Shown here in pieces: positions 26,201 to 39,305 of a stretch of DNA of 64,000 nt. The stretch comes from Streptomyces lavendulae subsp. lavendulae (GTDB lineage Bacteria; Actinomycetota; Actinomycetes; Streptomycetales; Streptomycetaceae), in contig NZ_CP024985.1 of NCBI RefSeq assembly GCF_002803845.1, positions 1,798,001-1,862,000 on the forward strand, written 5' to 3'. Each line of letters begins with the position of its first letter. The first letter of the stretch is position 1. The notes below the pieces were generated by a model. It saw nothing but the letters and a program-made list of their open reading frames with translations. It had not been told where the DNA came from and did no database searches. The translations under genes and the position numbers were made by a program.

Positions 26201-29200
26201 ACCCAGGACAGCGGCCTCCCGGCCCGCGTCCTCGACCGTCTCCTGCAGACCGACCGTCAGCACCGGATGCGGGCTGGACTCGATGAACACACCGAACCCC
26301 TGATCGAGCAGCGTCCGCGTGGCCCGCTCCAGCTCCACCGTCCGACGCAGATTACGGAACCAGTACCCACCGTCCAGTTCGGGGCCTTCGACCCACTCAC
26401 CGGTGACGGTCGACAGGAACGGAACCCCCGCAGCCCGCGGCGCGATCGGCGCGAGCAGCGTGTCCAGTTCCTCCCGCAGCAGCTCGACCTGCGCCGAGTG
26501 GGAGGCGTAGTCCACCGCGATCCGCTTCGCACGGACCCCGTCCGTCTCGCACGCGGCCAGGAACTCCTCCAGCGCCTGGACCTCGCCCGAGACCACGACC
26601 GACGACGGGCCGTTCACGGCGGCGACGGAGATCCGCTCCTCACCCCACGGGGCGATCCGCTCACGCACCTCGGCAGCGGCCAGCGGCACCGACACCATGC
26701 CACCCAGCCCCGCCAGCACCCGGCCGATCGCCTGCGACCGCAGGGCCACCACACGGGCCGCATCCTCCAACGACAAGATCCCCGCCACACACGCGGCCGC
26801 GATCTCACCCTGGGAATGCCCGATCACCGCACCCGGCCGGACACCCGCCGCGCGCCACACCTCGGCCAGCGACACCATCACCGCGAACAGCGCCGGCTGC
26901 ACCACATCCACCCGGTCGAGGGAGGGCGCGCCGTCGGCGGCCCGCAGCACATCCACCAACGACCAGTCGGTGAAAGGCTCCAGCGCCTTCGCACACTCCC
27001 CGATCCGCGCCGCGAACACCGGCGAGGACTCCAACAGCCCAGCCGCCATCCCCAACCACTGCGAACCCTGACCCGGGAACACGAACACCGTCTTCCCGGT
27101 GCTCACGGCGCCGCGCGTCACTCCGGCGGCCGCGGTCCCGTCCTCCAGCGCGGTCAGACCACGCAGCAGTTCCTTCCGGTCCCCGGCAACGACCACCGCG
27201 CGGTGGTCGAAGACGGCCCGGGTCGTGGCCAGGGAGAGCGCCACATCGGCGGGCCTGAGCCCGGCCGCGCCCTCCAGGTGCCTGCGCAGGCGGGCCGCCT
27301 GGTCGCGCACGGCGTCCGCCGACTTCGCGGACACCACGTACGGCAGCACCGGTGCGGTACCCGTCTCGGCCGCGGTCACCACGGCCTCGTCCGGGGCCTG
27401 CTCGATGATCGTGTGCGCGTTGGTGCCGCCGATGCCGAACGAGGACACGGCCGCCCGGCGCGGGCGCCCGGTCTCCGGCCAGGGGGTGGCCGACTCCAGG
27501 AGCGAGACCGCTCCCGCCGACCAGTCCACGTGCGGGGTGGGCTCGTCCACGTGCAGGGACTTCGGCAGGACTCCGTGCCGTATCGCCTGGACCATCTTGA
27601 TGACGCCCGCCACACCGGCGGCGGCCTGCGTGTGGCCGATGTTGGACTTGATCGAGCCGAGCAGCAGCGGCTGCTCGGCCGGCCGGTCCTGGCCGTAGGT
27701 GGCCAGGAGGGCCTGGGCCTCGATCGGGTCGCCGAGCGTCGTGCCCGTGCCGTGCGCCTCGACGGCGTCCACCTCGGCGGCGGACAGACCGGCGTTGGCC
27801 AGGGCCTGGCGGATGACGCGCTGCTGGGAGGGGCCGTTGGGGGCCGTGAGGCCGTTGGAGGCGCCGTCCTGGTTGACCGCCGAGCCGCGGACCACCGCGA
27901 GGACCGGGTGGCCCTTGGCACGGGCGTCCGAGAGCCGCTCGACCAGCAGCATGCCGACGCCCTCGCCCCAGGCGGTGCCGTCGGCGGCGGCCGCGAAGGG
28001 CTTGCAGCGCCCGTCGGAGGCCAGGCCGCGCTGGATGCTGAACGCGATGAAGGTGCCGGGCGTGGCCATCACGGTCACACCGCCCGCGAGGGCCATGTCG
28101 CATTCGCCGTTGCGCAGGGCCTGGACGGCGAGGTGGAGGGTGACGAGCGAGGAGGAGCAGGCCGTGTCGACGGTGACCGCCGGGCCCTCCAGGCCGAACG
28201 TGTACGAGACGCGGCCCGAGGCGACACTGCCCGAGCTGGACGTCCCCATGTACCCCTCCAGGCCCTCCGGGGCCCGGTGCAGGAGCGTGCCGTAGTCGTT
28301 GTACATGACACCCGCGAACACGCCGGTCCGGCTGCCGCGCATCGAGGCCGGGTCGATGCCGGCCCGCTCGAAGGCCTCCCAGGAGGTCTCCAGCAGCAGC
28401 CGCTGCTGCGGGTCGGTCGCCAGGGCCTCGCGCGGCGAGATCCCGAAGAACGTCGGGTCGAAGTGGTGCGCGTCGTGCAGGAACCCGCCGGTCGGGCTGT
28501 AGTCGGCGCCCGGCTGGCCGGGGTCGAGGATTCCGGCGAGGTCCCAGCCGCGGTCGTCCGGCATGGCGGAAATGGCGTCCCGCCCGTCCGCGACGAGTCG
28601 CCACAGGTCCTCGGGCGAGCGGACGTCACCGGGGAAGCGGCAGGCCATCGCCACGATGGCGATCGGCTCGTCGTCGTGCACGGAGGCCGCGACCGCGGCC
28701 ACGTCCGTGCCCTGGCCGCCGAGCAGCTCGGCGTGCAGGTACTCCCCCAGAACGGCAGGCGTCGGGTAGTCGAAGACGAGGGTGGCCGGCAGGCGCACAC
28801 CCGTCGCCGCCGCGAGGCGGTTGCGCAGTTCGACGGCGGTCAGCGAGTCGAAGCCGACCTCGCTGAACGACCGCGCCGGATCCACCGCCTCCGGCCCCGC
28901 GAAGCCGAGTACGGCCGCGACCTGTCCTCGGACCAGCTCCAGCACGGCTCCCGGCCGCTGGTCCTGCGGCAGGGCCGTGAGCTGCCGGGCGAAGGCACCG
29001 CCCGCGGCCGTGCCGCCCCGGGCCGCACGCCGCGAGGGCATGCGGACGAGGCCGGAGAGCAGCGGCGGGAGCATCCCGCCGCGAGCGGCGGCGCGCAGGG
29101 CGGCCAGATCCAGCCGGACCGGCACCAGCAGTGCCTGTCCGGACGCGCAGGCGCTGTCGAACAGGGCCACGCCTTCGGCGGCGCTCAGGGCGATCACGCC

Positions 29201-32200
29201 ACCGCGGCCCATGCGTGAGACGTCGCCGGCGTCCAGGGTGTCCCCCATGCCGCCGGCCTCGGCCCACAGGCCCCAGGCGAGGGAGGTCGCGGCCAGGCCC
29301 TGGGCCCGGCGGTGCGCGGCGAGGGCGTCCAGGAAGGTGTTGGCCGCCGCATAGTTGGCCTGGCCCGCACCACCGAACACACCAGCGGCCGAGGAGAACA
29401 GGACGAAAGCGGACAGGTCGAGACCGGCGGTCAGCTCGTGCAGGTTCCACGCCGCGTCCACCTTCGGACGCAACACCGCCGACAACCGCTCAGCCGTCAG
29501 AGAGCCCACGACACCGTCGTCCAGAACACCGGCCGTGTGCACGACCGCCGACAACGGACGCTCCTCCGGAATCCCCGCCAGGACAGCAGCCAGCGCGTCG
29601 CGGTCGGCGACGTCACAGGCCGCCCACGCCACCTCCGCACCCAGCTCGGCCAGCTCCGCCGACAACTCGGCAGCACCCGAAGCCGCCTCACCACGACGAC
29701 TCACCAGCAACAGATTCCGTACCCCGTGCTCGGCCACCAGGTGCCGGGCGAACAGACCACCCAGCGAACCACTCGCACCCGTCACCAGCACCGTGCCACC
29801 GGCATCCCACTCCGGATCCAAGCCGGCGACCGACGCGCGCGCCAGGCGCGGCACGAGCAGCACGCCCCCGCGCACCGCCACCTCGGACTCACCCGAGGCC
29901 AGGGCCGCCGAGAGCGCCTGCTCCGCATCGCCGTCGGCGTCGACGTCCACCAGGACGATCCGGCCCGGGTTCTCCGACTGCGCGGAGCGCACCAGGCCCC
30001 ACACCGCGGCGTGCACCAGGTCCGCAGGACCGTCGCCCGGGGCGACGGTCACGGCGCCGCGGGTCAGGAACGCCAGCCGCGCATCGGCGAAACGGTCGTC
30101 GGACAGCCACCGCTGGAGCAGCGCCAGCACCCGGGCCGCCTCGGCGTGCACCGCGTCGGCCACGTCCGGGCCGTCGGGCGCCGGGCACGACAGCACCAGC
30201 GCACCCGGCACCGCGTCGAGGTCGTCGAGGGCCTGCGCGTCGGCCTCGTCCCGCATGATCCAGTCGCCGAACAGTGCGTCGGAAGGCATCAGTTCGCGCC
30301 ACTCGACGCGGAACAGCGCATCGCCGTGGCCGGCGACCTGCCGGCCGAGCTGCTCCGGCGAGAAGGCGCGCAGAGCGAGGCTGTCCACCGAGGCGACCGG
30401 GACACCGTCGGTGTCGGCGATCTCCAGACGCACCGCCTCGCGTCCGGCCCGGGAGAGCCGTACGCGCAGGGTGTCCGCTCCCGTGGAGTGGACCGCGACC
30501 CCGGACCAGGCGAACGGCAGCCGCGGCAGACCGGTGTCCTCCACGAGGGAGCCGAGGCCGATGGCGTGCAGAACGGAGTCGAGGAGCGCCGGGTGGATCG
30601 TGAACTGCTCGGCGTCCGGGCCCTGCTCGTCGCCGAGGCCGACCTCGGCGAACACCTCGTCGCCCTTGCGCCAGGCGGCCCGCAGGCCCTGGAACACCGG
30701 CCCGTAGCCGAAGCCGGACTCGGCGAAGCCCTCGTACAGATCCTCGACGTCGACGGGCTCCGCGCCGGCCGGGGGCCAGGCCGCGAGGTCGAACACCGGA
30801 GGCTCCTCCGCACTCACCGCGAGGGTCGCGGTGGCGTTGCGGAGCCAGAGGGCACTCTCCGCCGCCAGGGCGTCGCGCGAGTGGAAGGCCAGGGGCCGGC
30901 GGCCCGCCTCGTCGGGGGCACCGACGGCGATCTGGAGCTCGACGCCGCCGTCCTCGGCGAGGACGAGGGGGGCGGCGAGGGTCAGCTCTTCCACCAGGTC
31001 GCAGCCGATCTGCTCACCGGCGCGCAGCGCCAGCTCGACGAACGCCGTACCGGGGAGCGTCACCGCTCCCATGACCACGTGGTCCGCGAGCCAGGGGTGG
31101 GTGGCGACGGACAGCCGCCCGGTGAGGAGCAGGCCGTCGGCGTCCGCCAGCATCACCGAGGCGCCGAGCAGGGGGTGGTCGGCGGGCCGCAGGCCCGCGG
31201 CGGCCGCGTCGGCGAAGGATCCGACGGGGAGGTCGATCCAGTACCGCTCGTGCTGGAAGGCGTAGGTCGGCAGGTCGATGCTCCGGGCACCGGTGCCCGC
31301 GAAGTACGACTCCCAGTCGACGGGGGCCCCGTGGGCGTGGGCCTCGGCGACGGCGGCCGTGAGGGTGCCCGTCTCGGGGCGCTCCTTGCGCAGGGCGGGG
31401 GCGAACACGGCAGCACGCGTCTCGTCGGCCAGGCAGGTCTGCGCCATGGCGGAGAGGACTCCGTCGGGGCCGAGTTCGAGGTACGTGGTCACGCCCGCGG
31501 CTTCCAGGGCGCGGATGCCGTCGAGGAAGCGGACCGCCTCGCGGACGTGCCGCACCCAGAAGTCCGCCGAGCCCATCTCGTCGGAGACCAGGGCACCGGT
31601 CAGGTTGGAGACCACCGGGATCCGCGGGGCGGCGTAGGTGAGCCCCTGCGCGACCCGGCGGAAGGCGTCGAGCATGCCGTCCATGTGCGGGGAGTGGAAG
31701 GCGTGGCTGACGGTCAGCCGCTTGGACTTCCGGTCGGGGAAGGCTTCCGCGATCGCGACGGCCGCGTCCTCGTCACCGGCGATCACGACCGAGCGCGGCC
31801 CGTTGATCGCCGCGATGCTGACCCGGTCGGTCAGCAGCGGCAGGACCTCGTCCTCCGAAGCCTCCAGCGCGATCATCACCCCACCGGCCGGCAGCGCCTG
31901 CATCAGCCGCCCACGGGCCTCCACCAGCGTGCACGCGTCGTCCAGCGACAGCACCCCCGCCACGTGCGCGGCGGCGATCTCACCGACCGAATGCCCGGAC
32001 ACGAAGTCCGGCCTCACACCCCACGACTCCAGCAGCCGGAACAGCGCCACCTCGACGGCGAACAGCGCGGGCTGGGTATAGCGCGTCTCGTCCAGGAGAC
32101 CGGCATCCGCACCGAACAGCGCTTTCTTCAGCGGAAGTTCCAGCCGCTCGCACACCGCATCCAGCGCGGCGGCGAACACCGGCTGAACCTCGTACAGTTC

Positions 32201-35200
32201 ACGACCCATCCCCAGGCGCTGGCTGCCCTGCCCCGTGAACAGGAACGCGAGTTTGCCGGCTCCGGCGGCGCCCACCGTGCCGCAGGTGATCCCGGCGGCG
32301 GTCACGTCGCCGTTCTCCAGCGCGGCCAGCGCGCCGAGCAGTTCTTCCCGGGCACCGGCCACGATCACCGCACGGTGGGCGAAGGCAGCGCGACGGGTGG
32401 CCAGCGAGTAGGCCATGTCGGCCGCGCCGGCCTCGGGCGTGTCCTGCAGGTGGGTCCGCAGGCGGGCCGCCTGGGCGCTCAGCGCGTCCGTCGACTTCGC
32501 GGACAGCACGTACGGGAACGCCGGCGCCGCGTCCGTCTCGGCCGCGGCCACCGCGGCCTCGTCCGGGGCCTGCTCGATGATGGTGTGCGCGTTGGTGCCG
32601 CTGATGCCGAAGGAGGACACGGCCGCGCGGCGCGGACGGCCGGTCTCCGGCCAGGCCACCGACTCCGTCAGCAGCTCGACGGCACCCTCGGACCAGTCGA
32701 CGTGCGGGGAGGGCTCGTCCACGTGCAGCGTCTTCGGCACCGTCCCGTGCCGCATCGCCATGATCATCTTGATCACGCCGGCGACACCGGCGGCGGCCTG
32801 CGTGTGGCCGAAGTTGGACTTGATCGAGCCCAGCAGCAGAGGACGGTCCGCCGCTCGGTCCTGGCCGTACGTGGCCAGCAGCGCCTGGGCCTCGATCGGG
32901 TCGCCGAGCGTCGTGCCCGTGCCGTGCGCCTCGACCACGTCGACGTCGGCGGAGGTCAGGCCCGCGCTGGCGAGGGCCTGACGGATGACGCGCTGCTGGG
33001 ACGGGCCGTTGGGGGCGGTCAGCCCGTTGGAGGCGCCGTCCTGGTTGACCGCCGAGCCGCGGACCACCGCGAGCACCGGGTGCCCGTTGCGGCGGGCGTC
33101 CGAGAGCCGCTCGACGAGGAGCATGCCGACGCCCTCGCCCCAGGCGGTGCCGTCGGCGGCGGCGGCGAAGGGCTTGCAGCGGCCGTCCGTCGCGAGGCCG
33201 CGCTGCCGGCTGAAGGCGATGAAGGTGCCGGGCGTGGCCATCACTGTCACACCGCCCGCGAGCGCGAGGTCGCATTCGCCGTTGCGGAGGGCCTGGACGG
33301 CGAGGTGGAGGGTGACGAGCGAGGAGGAGCAGGCCGTGTCGACGGTGACCGCCGGGCCCTCCAGGCCGAACGTGTACGAGACGCGGCCCGAGGCGACACT
33401 GCCCGAGCTGGACGTCCCCATGTACCCCTCCAGGCCCTCCGGGGCCCGGTGCAGGAGCGTGCCGTAGTCGTTGTACATGACACCCGCGAACACGCCGGTC
33501 CGGCTGCCGCGCATCGAGGCCGGATCGATGCGGGCCCGCTCGAAGGCCTCCCAGGAGGTCTCCAGCAGCAGCCGCTGCTGCGGGTCGGTCGCCAGGGCCT
33601 CGCGCGGCGAGATCCCGAAGAACGTCGGGTCGAAGTGGTGCGCGTCGTGCAGGAACCCGCCGGCCGTGCTGTAGCTGGTGCCCTGGCGGTCCGGGTCGGC
33701 GTCGAAGAGGGCTTCGAGGTCCCAGCCCCGGTCGGCGGGCATGTCCGAGATGGCGTCCCGCCCGTCGCGGACGAGTCGCCACAGGTCCTCGGGCGAGCGG
33801 ACGTCGCCCGGGAAGCGGCAGGCCATCGCCACGATGGCGATCGGCTCGTCATCGTGCACGGCGACGGCGGTCGGAGCCGTGTCCGCTTCCTGGCTGCCGA
33901 GCAGTTCGGCGTGCAGGTACTCCCCCAGGACGGCGGGCGTCGGGTAGTCGAAGACGAGGGTGGCGGGCAGGCGTACGCCGGTGGCGGCACCGAGGCGGTT
34001 GCGCAGTTCGACGGCGGTCAGCGAGTCGAAGCCGACCTCGCTGAACGACCGCGCCGGCTCCACCGCCTCCGGCCCCGCGAAGCCGAGTACGGCCGCGACC
34101 TGTCCTCGGACCAGTCCGAGGACGGCGCCGGCCTGCTGCTCCTGCGGCAGGGCAGCGAGCTGTCGGGCGAACGCGCCGCCGCCGCCCCGGGCGGCCCGAC
34201 GGGCCGGCATCCGGACGAGGCCGGAGAGCAGCGGCGGGAGCATGCCCCCTCCGGCCGCGGCACGCAGGGCGGCCAGGTCAAGCTTGACGGGTGCCAGCAG
34301 GGCCTGGCCGGAGGCGCAGGCGGTGTCGAACAGGGCCAGACCCTCGGCCGCGGTAAGGGCGTTGACCCCGCCACGACCCATGCGCGAAACGTCCTCGGCG
34401 TCCAGCGCGCCACCCATGCCGCCCACTTCGGCCCACAGACCCCAGGCGAGGGAGGTCGCAGCCAGGCCCTGGGCCCGGCGGTGCGCGGCGAGGGCGTCCA
34501 GGAAGGTGTTGGCCGCCGCATAGTTGGCCTGGCCCGCACCACCGAACACACCAGCGGCCGAGGAGAACAGGACGAACGCCGACAGGTCGAGACCGGCGGT
34601 CAGCTCGTGCAGGTTCCACGTCGCGTCCACCTTCGGACGCAACACCGCCGACAACCGCTCAGCCGTCAGGGAACCCAGCACACCGTCGTCCAGAACACCG
34701 GCCGTGTGCACGACCGCCGACAACGGACGCTCCGCCGGAATCCCGGCCAGGACAGCAGCCAGCGCGTCACGGTCGGCGACATCACACGCCGCCCACGCCA
34801 CCTCCGCACCCAGCTCAGCCAGCTCCGCAGACAACTCCACCGCACCCGAAGCCGCCTCACCACGACGACTCACCAACAGCAGGTGACGTACCCCGTGCTC
34901 GGCCACCAGATGCCGGGCGAACAGACCACCCAGCGAACCACTCGCACCCGTCACCAGCACCGTGCCCTCGGCATCCCAGGCAGGGGCCGCGTCAGCCGCG
35001 ACCGCAGCCCGCGCCAGCCTCGGCACCAGCACCGATCCACCGCGCACCGCCACCTCGGACTCACCCGACGCCAGTGCGGAGGACAGCGCCTGCTCCACCT
35101 CGCCATCGGCGTCGGCATCCACGTCCACCAGGATGATCCGCCCCGGGTTCTCCGACTGCGCCGACCGCACCAGGCCCCGTACCGGAGCGTGGACGAGGTC

Positions 35201-38200
35201 CGACACACCCTCACCCGGCACGGCCTCCACCGCACCCCGCGTCAGGAACACCAGGCGAGAGCCGGAGAAGCGGTCGTCGGTCAGCCATTCCTTGACCAGC
35301 GCGAGCACGCGCCCGGTCTCGGCGTGCACCGCGGCGGCCACGTCCGCGCCGGCGGGCTCGGTGCACGGCACGACCAGCGCGGACGGGATCTCCCCGCCCT
35401 CGACCACCGCCACGCCCAGCCCGGCGAGGTCGGCGAAGACCTGCGCGCCCTCGCCAAGCATCATCCAGGTGTCGGCGGAACCGGCCGCCGCCGAGGCCGC
35501 CTCCGTCCAATCGACACCGAACAGGGAGTCGCCGTGCCCACCGGCCGGGCGGCCGAACTGCTCGGGCGAGAAGGCCCGGAGGGCCAGGCTGTCCACCGTC
35601 GCGACGGGCGCGCCGTCGATGTCGGCCATGTCCAGCCGTACGGACTGCTGACCCGCCTTGGAGAGGCGCACGCGCAGGGTGTCCGCTCCGGTGGAGTGGA
35701 CCGCGACCCCGGACCAGGAGAAGGGCAGCTGGCCCCGGCCGGTGTCCTCCACGAGGGAGCCGAGGCCGATGGCGTGCAGGGCGGAGTCGAGGAGCGCGGG
35801 GTGGATCGTGAACTGCTCGGCGCCCGGGTCGGTTTCGTCGCCGAGCCCCACCTCGGCGAACACCTCCTCGCCGCGCCGCCAGGCGGCCCGCAGGCCCTGG
35901 AACACCGGCCCGTAGCCGAAGCCGGAGTCCGCGAGGCCCTCGTACAGGCCTTCGATGTCAACGGGTGCCGCACCGGTGGGCGGCCAGACGTTGAGGTCGC
36001 AGGCCTGCTTCTCCTCCGCGCCCTGCGCCAGTGTCGCGGTGGCGTTGCGGACCCACGGCTCGTCGTAGGCCGCCAGGCTGTCGCGCGAGTGGAAGACGAC
36101 CGGGCGGCGGCCCGCCTCGTCGGGCGCTCCGACGGTGATCTGGAGCTCGACGGCGCCTTCCTCGGGCAACACGAGCGGCGCCGCGACGGTCAGTTCGTCG
36201 ACCAGGTCGCAGCCGACGCGCTCACCGGCATGAAGGGCGAACTCGACGAAGGCCGTGCCCGGGAGCAGCGCGGAGCCCATGACGCGGTGGTCCGCGAGCC
36301 AGGGGTGGGTGGGCAGTGACAGTCGCCCGGTGAGGAGCAGGCCGTCGGCGTCCGCCAGCGTCACCGAGGCGCCGAGCAGGGGGTGGTCTGCGGACCGGAG
36401 TCCGGCGGTGGTCACGTCGCCGCCGAGGGTTCCGGCGTCGAGCCAGTAGTGCTCGCGCTGGAAGGCATAGGTGGGCAGGTCGACGTGCTCGGCGCCGGTG
36501 TCACGGTGATAGGACTGCCAGTCGACGGCGATGCCCCGGACGTGGACGTGGACGTGGGCGAGGGCCGTGACGGCGGTCTCCGCCTCGGGACGGTCCTTTC
36601 GCAGGGTGGGTACGAAGGCGGCGGTGCCGGTGTCGTCGGCCAGGCAGGCCTGCGCCATCGCGGACAGCACCCCGTCGGGTCCGAGCTCGACGTACGTGGT
36701 CACGCCCGCCGCCTCCAGGGCGCGGATGCCGTCGAGGAAGCGGACCGCCTCGCGGACGTGCCGCACCCAGAACTCGGCCGAGCCCATCTCATCGGAGACC
36801 AGGGCACCGGTCAGGTTCGAGACCACCGGAATCTGCGGGGCGCCATAGGTCAGCCCGGCCACAACCCGGCGGAAGTCCTCCAGCATGTCGTCCATGTGCG
36901 GCGAGTGGAACGCGTGGCTCACCGTCAGCCGCTTGGACTTCCGGTCCGGGAAGGCTTCCACGATCGCGGTCGCCGCGTCCTCGTCACCGGCGATCACGAC
37001 CGCGCGCGGCCCGTTGACGGCGGCGATGCTCACCCGGCCGGTCAGCAGCGGCAGGACCTCGTCCTCCGACGCCTCCAGCGCGATCATCACCCCACCGGCC
37101 GGCAGCGCCTGCATCAGCCGCCCACGGGCGGACACGAGCGCGCACGCGTCGTCCAGCGACAACACACCCGCCACATGCGCGGCGGCGATCTCACCGACCG
37201 AATGACCCGACACGAAGTCCGGCCGCACACCCCACGACTCCAGCAGCCGGAAGAGCGCCACCTCGACGGCGAACAGCGCGGGCTGGGTGTACTCAGTACG
37301 GTCCAGCAGCTTCGCATCCGTACCGAACAGCACGCCCTTCAGCGGCAGTTCGAGCGAGAGCCGCTCGCACACCGCGTCCAGCGCCTCCGCGAACACCGCA
37401 TAGGCGTCATACAGCTCACGCCCCATCCCCAGGCGCTGACTGCCCTGACCGGTGAACAGGAAGGCAGTCTTGCCGCGTGCTCCGGCCTCGCCCCGGACGA
37501 CGCGCGTCGCGGCGGTCTCCTCCTCGGAGGCCAGTGCCGCCAGGTCGGCGAGGGCGCGGTCGCGGTCGCCGGCCACGACGACGGCGCGGTGTTCGAGGGC
37601 GGCGCGGCCGGTGGCCAGGGAGCGGCTGATGTCCGCCGCCGACTGGTCGGGGTGGGCGCGCAGGTGGGTGAGCAGGCGTTCGGCCTGGGCGCGCAGGGCG
37701 GCTTCCGTACGGGCCGAGACGGGCCACGGCAGTACGGGCGGTACGACGGTGCGGCGCTGCGGGGCCGCCGTCTCGGCGGTCTCGGTCCCGGTCTCGGTCC
37801 CGGTCTCCGACTCGGTCCCGGCCGCGTCGGTCGCCGCCGCGTCGGCGGGGACCTCGGTGGGGGCCTGCTCGATGATGGTGTGCGCGTTCGTGCCGCTGAT
37901 GCCGAACGAGGAGACGGCCGCGCGGCGCGGGCGACCGGTGTCCGGCCAGTCCACGGTGGTGCGCAGCAGCGACACGGCGCCCGCGGCCCAGTCGACCTTG
38001 GTCGAGGGCTCGTCCACGTGGAGGGACTTCGGGATCCGGCCGTGGCGGATCGCCATGACCATCTTGATGACGCCGGCCACGCCGGCGGCGGCCTGCGTGT
38101 GTCCGATGTTGGACTTCACGGAGCCCAGCCACAGCGGGCGGTCCTCGGTGTGCTCCCGGCCGTACGTGGCCAGCAGGGCCTGCGCCTCGATGGGGTCGCC

Positions 38201-39238
38201 GAGGGTGGTGCCGGTGCCGTGCGCCTCGACCACGTCGACGTCCGCGCCGGTGAGGCGGGCGTCGGCCAGGGCCTGGCGGATGACGCGCTGCTGGGACGGG
38301 CCGTTGGGGGCCGTGAGGCCGTTGGAGGCGCCGTCCTGGTTGACCGCCGAGCCGCGGACCACCGCGAGCACGCGGTGGCCGTTGCGGCGGGCGTCGGAGA
38401 GGCGTTCCACGAGGAGCATGCCCGCGCCCTCGCCCCAGCCGGTGCCGTCGGCGGCGTCCGCGAAGGACTTGCAGCGGCCGTCGAAGGACAGGCCGCGCTG
38501 GCGGCTGAACTCGGTGAAGGTGCCGGGCGTCGGCATGACGGTGACGCCGCCCGCGAGGGCGAGCGAGCACTCGCCCTTGCGCAGCGCCTGCATGGCCAGG
38601 TGGAGCGTCACGAGGGAGGAGGAGCAGGCGGTGTCGACGGTGAGCGCCGGGCCCTCCAGGCCGAACGTGTACGAGACGCGGCCGGAGGCGATGCTGCTGG
38701 AGCCGCCGGTGCCGAGGTAGCCCTCGACCTCCGGCGGTACGGCGCGCAGCCGCGAGGCGTAGTCGTGGTACATGACGCCGGTGAAGACGCCGGTGCGGCT
38801 GCCGCGCACCGAGGTCGGGTCGATACCGGCGCGTTCGAAGGCCTCCCAGGCGATTTCCAGCAGCAGGCGCTGCTGCGGGTCCATCGCCACGGCTTCACGG
38901 GGGGAGATGCCGAAGAACTCCGGCTCGAAGCGGTTGGCGGAGTGCAGGAAGCCGCCTTCGCGCACGTAGCTCGTGCCCCGCCCGTCGGGGTCCTCGTCGA
39001 ACAGGCTCCCCGTGTCCCAGCCCCGGTCCGTCGGGAAGGCCGAGATCGCGTCGGTCTCCTCGGACACCAGCCGCCACAGGTCCTCGGGGGACTCGACGTC
39101 TCCCGGATAGCGGCAGCTCATTCCGATGATCGCGATCGGCTCCTGTTCCTCCGACTCGACCTCCTGGAGGCGGCGGCGCGTCTCGTGGAGATCGGCCGTT
39201 ACCCGCTTCAGGAAGTACCGGAGCTTTTCCTCGTTCAT
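22397..39238 (-). CDS. Type I modular PKS, three extension modules and terminal thioesterase
   Basis: A 5613-residue PKS. It starts with a docking helix ([15 protein letters not shown]) and has three KS-AT-DH-KR-ACP modules, then a thioesterase. All KS domains have DTACSSS plus both histidine motifs. All DH domains keep HxxxGxxxxP and the HPALLD aspartate. All KRs have the B-type LDD motif and an intact Ser/Tyr. AT1 and AT2 are malonyl-type (GHSVGE, HAFH); AT3 is methylmalonyl-type (GHSQGE, YASH). The thioesterase has GHSSGG (Ser5469), an Asp after VLID and GNHF. This is the last enzyme of the line and should install the C2=C3, C4=C5 and C6=C7 double bonds and the C2 methyl before release. 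ATG 39238 has GAGGG 8 bp upstream; 67 bp separate it from the preceding PKS gene. Confidence 0.97.
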   Translation of the reverse strand: MNEEKLRYFLKRVTADLHETRRRLQEVESEEQEPIAIIGMSCRYPGDVESPEDLWRLVSEETDAISAFPTDRGWDTGSLFDEDPDGRGTSYVREGGFLHSANRFEPEFFGISPREAVAMDPQQRLLLEIAWEAFERAGIDPTSVRGSRTGVFTGVMYHDYASRLRAVPPEVEGYLGTGGSSSIASGRVSYTFGLEGPALTVDTACSSSLVTLHLAMQALRKGECSLALAGGVTVMPTPGTFTEFSRQRGLSFDGRCKSFADAADGTGWGEGAGMLLVERLSDARRNGHRVLAVVRGSAVNQDGASNGLTAPNGPSQQRVIRQALADARLTGADVDVVEAHGTGTTLGDPIEAQALLATYGREHTEDRPLWLGSVKSNIGHTQAAAGVAGVIKMVMAIRHGRIPKSLHVDEPSTKVDWAAGAVSLLRTTVDWPDTGRPRRAAVSSFGISGTNAHTIIEQAPTEVPADAAATDAAGTESETGTETGTETAETAAPQRRTVVPPVLPWPVSARTEAALRAQAERLLTHLRAHPDQSAADISRSLATGRAALEHRAVVVAGDRDRALADLAALASEEETAATRVVRGEAGARGKTAFLFTGQGSQRLGMGRELYDAYAVFAEALDAVCERLSLELPLKGVLFGTDAKLLDRTEYTQPALFAVEVALFRLLESWGVRPDFVSGHSVGEIAAAHVAGVLSLDDACALVSARGRLMQALPAGGVMIALEASEDEVLPLLTGRVSIAAVNGPRAVVIAGDEDAATAIVEAFPDRKSKRLTVSHAFHSPHMDDMLEDFRRVVAGLTYGAPQIPVVSNLTGALVSDEMGSAEFWVRHVREAVRFLDGIRALEAAGVTTYVELGPDGVLSAMAQACLADDTGTAAFVPTLRKDRPEAETAVTALAHVHVHVRGIAVDWQSYHRDTGAEHVDLPTYAFQREHYWLDAGTLGGDVTTAGLRSADHPLLGASVTLADADGLLLTGRLSLPTHPWLADHRVMGSALLPGTAFVEFALHAGERVGCDLVDELTVAAPLVLPEEGAVELQITVGAPDEAGRRPVVFHSRDSLAAYDEPWVRNATATLAQGAEEKQACDLNVWPPTGAAPVDIEGLYEGLADSGFGYGPVFQGLRAAWRRGEEVFAEVGLGDETDPGAEQFTIHPALLDSALHAIGLGSLVEDTGRGQLPFSWSGVAVHSTGADTLRVRLSKAGQQSVRLDMADIDGAPVATVDSLALRAFSPEQFGRPAGGHGDSLFGVDWTEAASAAAGSADTWMMLGEGAQVFADLAGLGVAVVEGGEIPSALVVPCTEPAGADVAAAVHAETGRVLALVKEWLTDDRFSGSRLVFLTRGAVEAVPGEGVSDLVHAPVRGLVRSAQSENPGRIILVDVDADADGEVEQALSSALASGESEVAVRGGSVLVPRLARAAVAADAAPAWDAEGTVLVTGASGSLGGLFARHLVAEHGVRHLLLVSRRGEAASGAVELSAELAELGAEVAWAACDVADRDALAAVLAGIPAERPLSAVVHTAGVLDDGVLGSLTAERLSAVLRPKVDATWNLHELTAGLDLSAFVLFSSAAGVFGGAGQANYAAANTFLDALAAHRRAQGLAATSLAWGLWAEVGGMGGALDAEDVSRMGRGGVNALTAAEGLALFDTACASGQALLAPVKLDLAALRAAAGGGMLPPLLSGLVRMPARRAARGGGGAFARQLAALPQEQQAGAVLGLVRGQVAAVLGFAGPEAVEPARSFSEVGFDSLTAVELRNRLGAATGVRLPATLVFDYPTPAVLGEYLHAELLGSQEADTAPTAVAVHDDEPIAIVAMACRFPGDVRSPEDLWRLVRDGRDAISDMPADRGWDLEALFDADPDRQGTSYSTAGGFLHDAHHFDPTFFGISPREALATDPQQRLLLETSWEAFERARIDPASMRGSRTGVFAGVMYNDYGTLLHRAPEGLEGYMGTSSSGSVASGRVSYTFGLEGPAVTVDTACSSSLVTLHLAVQALRNGECDLALAGGVTVMATPGTFIAFSRQRGLATDGRCKPFAAAADGTAWGEGVGMLLVERLSDARRNGHPVLAVVRGSAVNQDGASNGLTAPNGPSQQRVIRQALASAGLTSADVDVVEAHGTGTTLGDPIEAQALLATYGQDRAADRPLLLGSIKSNFGHTQAAAGVAGVIKMIMAMRHGTVPKTLHVDEPSPHVDWSEGAVELLTESVAWPETGRPRRAAVSSFGISGTNAHTIIEQAPDEAAVAAAETDAAPAFPYVLSAKSTDALSAQAARLRTHLQDTPEAGAADMAYSLATRRAAFAHRAVIVAGAREELLGALAALENGDVTAAGITCGTVGAAGAGKLAFLFTGQGSQRLGMGRELYEVQPVFAAALDAVCERLELPLKKALFGADAGLLDETRYTQPALFAVEVALFRLLESWGVRPDFVSGHSVGEIAAAHVAGVLSLDDACTLVEARGRLMQALPAGGVMIALEASEDEVLPLLTDRVSIAAINGPRSVVIAGDEDAAVAIAEAFPDRKSKRLTVSHAFHSPHMDGMLDAFRRVAQGLTYAAPRIPVVSNLTGALVSDEMGSADFWVRHVREAVRFLDGIRALEAAGVTTYLELGPDGVLSAMAQTCLADETRAAVFAPALRKERPETGTLTAAVAEAHAHGAPVDWESYFAGTGARSIDLPTYAFQHERYWIDLPVGSFADAAAAGLRPADHPLLGASVMLADADGLLLTGRLSVATHPWLADHVVMGAVTLPGTAFVELALRAGEQIGCDLVEELTLAAPLVLAEDGGVELQIAVGAPDEAGRRPLAFHSRDALAAESALWLRNATATLAVSAEEPPVFDLAAWPPAGAEPVDVEDLYEGFAESGFGYGPVFQGLRAAWRKGDEVFAEVGLGDEQGPDAEQFTIHPALLDSVLHAIGLGSLVEDTGLPRLPFAWSGVAVHSTGADTLRVRLSRAGREAVRLEIADTDGVPVASVDSLALRAFSPEQLGRQVAGHGDALFRVEWRELMPSDALFGDWIMRDEADAQALDDLDAVPGALVLSCPAPDGPDVADAVHAEAARVLALLQRWLSDDRFADARLAFLTRGAVTVAPGDGPADLVHAAVWGLVRSAQSENPGRIVLVDVDADGDAEQALSAALASGESEVAVRGGVLLVPRLARASVAGLDPEWDAGGTVLVTGASGSLGGLFARHLVAEHGVRNLLLVSRRGEAASGAAELSAELAELGAEVAWAACDVADRDALAAVLAGIPEERPLSAVVHTAGVLDDGVVGSLTAERLSAVLRPKVDAAWNLHELTAGLDLSAFVLFSSAAGVFGGAGQANYAAANTFLDALAAHRRAQGLAATSLAWGLWAEAGGMGDTLDAGDVSRMGRGGVIALSAAEGVALFDSACASGQALLVPVRLDLAALRAAARGGMLPPLLSGLVRMPSRRAARGGTAAGGAFARQLTALPQDQRPGAVLELVRGQVAAVLGFAGPEAVDPARSFSEVGFDSLTAVELRNRLAAATGVRLPATLVFDYPTPAVLGEYLHAELLGGQGTDVAAVAASVHDDEPIAIVAMACRFPGDVRSPEDLWRLVADGRDAISAMPDDRGWDLAGILDPGQPGADYSPTGGFLHDAHHFDPTFFGISPREALATDPQQRLLLETSWEAFERAGIDPASMRGSRTGVFAGVMYNDYGTLLHRAPEGLEGYMGTSSSGSVASGRVSYTFGLEGPAVTVDTACSSSLVTLHLAVQALRNGECDMALAGGVTVMATPGTFIAFSIQRGLASDGRCKPFAAAADGTAWGEGVGMLLVERLSDARAKGHPVLAVVRGSAVNQDGASNGLTAPNGPSQQRVIRQALANAGLSAAEVDAVEAHGTGTTLGDPIEAQALLATYGQDRPAEQPLLLGSIKSNIGHTQAAAGVAGVIKMVQAIRHGVLPKSLHVDEPTPHVDWSAGAVSLLESATPWPETGRPRRAAVSSFGIGGTNAHTIIEQAPDEAVVTAAETGTAPVLPYVVSAKSADAVRDQAARLRRHLEGAAGLRPADVALSLATTRAVFDHRAVVVAGDRKELLRGLTALEDGTAAAGVTRGAVSTGKTVFVFPGQGSQWLGMAAGLLESSPVFAARIGECAKALEPFTDWSLVDVLRAADGAPSLDRVDVVQPALFAVMVSLAEVWRAAGVRPGAVIGHSQGEIAAACVAGILSLEDAARVVALRSQAIGRVLAGLGGMVSVPLAAAEVRERIAPWGEERISVAAVNGPSSVVVSGEVQALEEFLAACETDGVRAKRIAVDYASHSAQVELLREELDTLLAPIAPRAAGVPFLSTVTGEWVEGPELDGGYWFRNLRRTVELERATRTLLDQGFGVFIESSPHPVLTVGLQETVEDAGREAAVLGSLRRGEGGLERFWLSLGEAYVRGVTVDWDAVFAGTGAQRVDLPTYAFQRDRFWIDVPVSAVGDVASAGLGKAEHPLLGAAVELPDSDGFLFTGRLSLTTHPWLADHRAAGAVLLPGTAFVELALHAAQRAGSTVLEELTLEAPLVLPERGALQLRLSVAAPDADGRRALHVYSRPEARHGEDGRGSESEPWTRHAAGVLGAADTPAAAPAPAPRTWPPAGADELEVDDLYELFAAGGYAYGPAFRNLRAAWRLGDELFAELSLAEGPQADAAHFGVHPALLDAGLHGLALGSFLTADDEEPGAEARMRLPFAFTGVGLHAVGADALRVRLAPAGSGAVSLTAFDEQGEPVVSVESLLLRTLDPAALTSARSAFHESLFRLEWPVVPAAAADPAATAGRWALVGPDTLGLEAALRGADATADVYGDLDALGAVVTAGQPAPDTVLVTYAMPGAGAAEGPQDTAGAARQATRDALALVQAWLAEEAFAGSRLAVLTRGAVEALPGEGVADLAHASVWGLLRSAQSENPGRFLLIDLDAGADAARAEHPALLAAAVASGEPQLALRGGALHAARLARVRAERPEPQEAAEEGAAAEAARPVPVPVPVPDPDGTVLITGGTGVLGSLLARHLVTEHGARRLLLTSRRGPRAAGAAELVAELAALGAEAAVVACDASDREALAALLAGIPAEHPLTAVVHTAGHLDDGLVPSLTPERIDSVLRPKVDAALHLHELTRDLDLAAFVLFSSAAGTLGSPGQANYAAANAFLDALAHSRRAEGLPAVSLAWGLWEQRSEMTGELTDADVQRMARAGLAPLTSEQGLALFDTACGPAAGSVFLAIRLDTAPLRAQAESGALPAVFRGLVRGGLRKAAAHGAGTAAASAAAQLLAGLSALPEEEQERVLLDVVRAQAAAVLAYPSPEAVGESQEFLELGLDSLTAVELRNQLNAATGLRLPATLLFDHPTPLLVAQRLRAELAEGPGVPAGAAGTAERDAEEDAGVFGAMLQEAGTQGASGQFMELLMQASRFRPSFSSAAELRRAPALVRLARGEEGPGLVCFSSILSISGPHQYARFASAFRGRRDVHAMAAPGFLRGEQLPSTAGAVIEAQAEAVLRHTDGAPFVLLGHSSGGMLAHAVAGRLEDAGVFPEAVVLIDIYSHDDDAILGIQPGLSEGVDERQGSYVPVDDSRLLAMGAYFRLFGGWKPQAVKSPTLLVRAEERFFDWKRAATGDWRSYWDLEHTAVDAPGNHFTMMEQHAQETAGAVGQWLDARS
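26050..27090 (-). repeat. AT segment with foreign codon style (probable recombination tract)
   Basis: The methylmalonyl-type AT of the last module and its flanking linkers use visibly more A/T at third positions than the flanking KS and DH sequence. The KS upstream is a near-copy of that in module 2. This looks like replacement of an ancestral malonyl AT by a methylmalonyl AT. Confidence 0.5.
28116..28495 (-). repeat. KS segment, near-identical copy 1 (partner 33288-33667)
   Basis: About 370 bp encoding the active-site half of the KS of module 3 match module 2 at an offset of 5172 bp with only a few differences, including synonymous sites. Confidence 0.8.
29266..29800 (-). repeat. KR segment, copy 1 of 4
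   Basis: About 530 bp covering the catalytic half of the KR is almost the same at 34436-34970, 40126-40670 and 45390-45925. It includes shared T-ending codons that the flanking sequence does not use. Confidence 0.75.
33288..33667 (-). repeat. KS segment, near-identical copy 2 (partner 28116-28495)
   Basis: Second copy of the KS repeat, in module 2. The near-identity at silent positions points to recent duplication or gene conversion. Confidence 0.8.
34436..34970 (-). repeat. KR segment, copy 2 of 4
   Basis: Copy of the KR repeat in module 1 of the terminal PKS, offset about 5170 bp from copy 1. Confidence 0.75.
36600..37450 (-). repeat. AT segment, copy in terminal PKS module 1 (partner 47491-48341)
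   Basis: About 850 bp encoding the malonyl AT is nearly identical to the AT of module 3 of the preceding PKS, at a constant offset of 10891 bp. Confidence 0.75.
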
Positions 39239-39305
39239 GCGTGCATCCCTCGTACAGAAGCCAGAAAGTCAAAGTGGTGGGAAGGGGCGGGGCGGAGCTG
39301 CCGCG

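Larger units (their letters stand above)
23250..28689 (-). other. Terminal PKS module 3: KS-AT(methylmalonyl)-DH-KR-ACP
   Basis: KS active Cys near 28160; AT serine near 26815 in GHSQGE; YASH near 26500; DH histidine near 25885; KR loop near 24360; ACP serine near 23408. The only methylmalonyl-type AT in the window. Predicted to give a 2-methyl-2-enoyl end. The AT segment (about 26050-27090) differs in codon style from its surroundings. Confidence 0.9.
28690..33855 (-). other. Terminal PKS module 2: KS-AT(malonyl)-DH-KR-ACP
   Basis: KS active Cys near 33330; AT serine near 31990; DH histidine near 31080; KR loop near 29790; ACP serine near 28845. All active residues are present; predicted C4=C5 double bond. 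The KS and KR segments are near-copies of those 5.17 kb away in the neighbouring modules. Confidence 0.9.
33856..39160 (-). other. Terminal PKS module 1: KS-AT(malonyl)-DH-KR-ACP
   Basis: KS active Cys near 38630; AT serine near 37200; DH histidine near 36290; KR NADPH-binding loop near 34955 and active Ser near 34560; ACP serine near 34025. All sites are intact, so it adds a malonyl unit and leaves a double bond (predicted C6=C7). Its AT is nearly identical in DNA to that of module 3 of the upstream PKS. Confidence 0.9.

Noticed and set aside
22397..39238. Reading the cluster as a flavofungin/roflamycoin-type oxo-pentaene macrolactone
   Set aside because: A lactone-conjugated 2-methyl pentaene would fit, but those use simple acyl starters. 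The oxidase, CoA ligase, discrete acyltransferase and amidinohydrolase point to a guanidino/amino starter. It cannot be excluded without the loading module.
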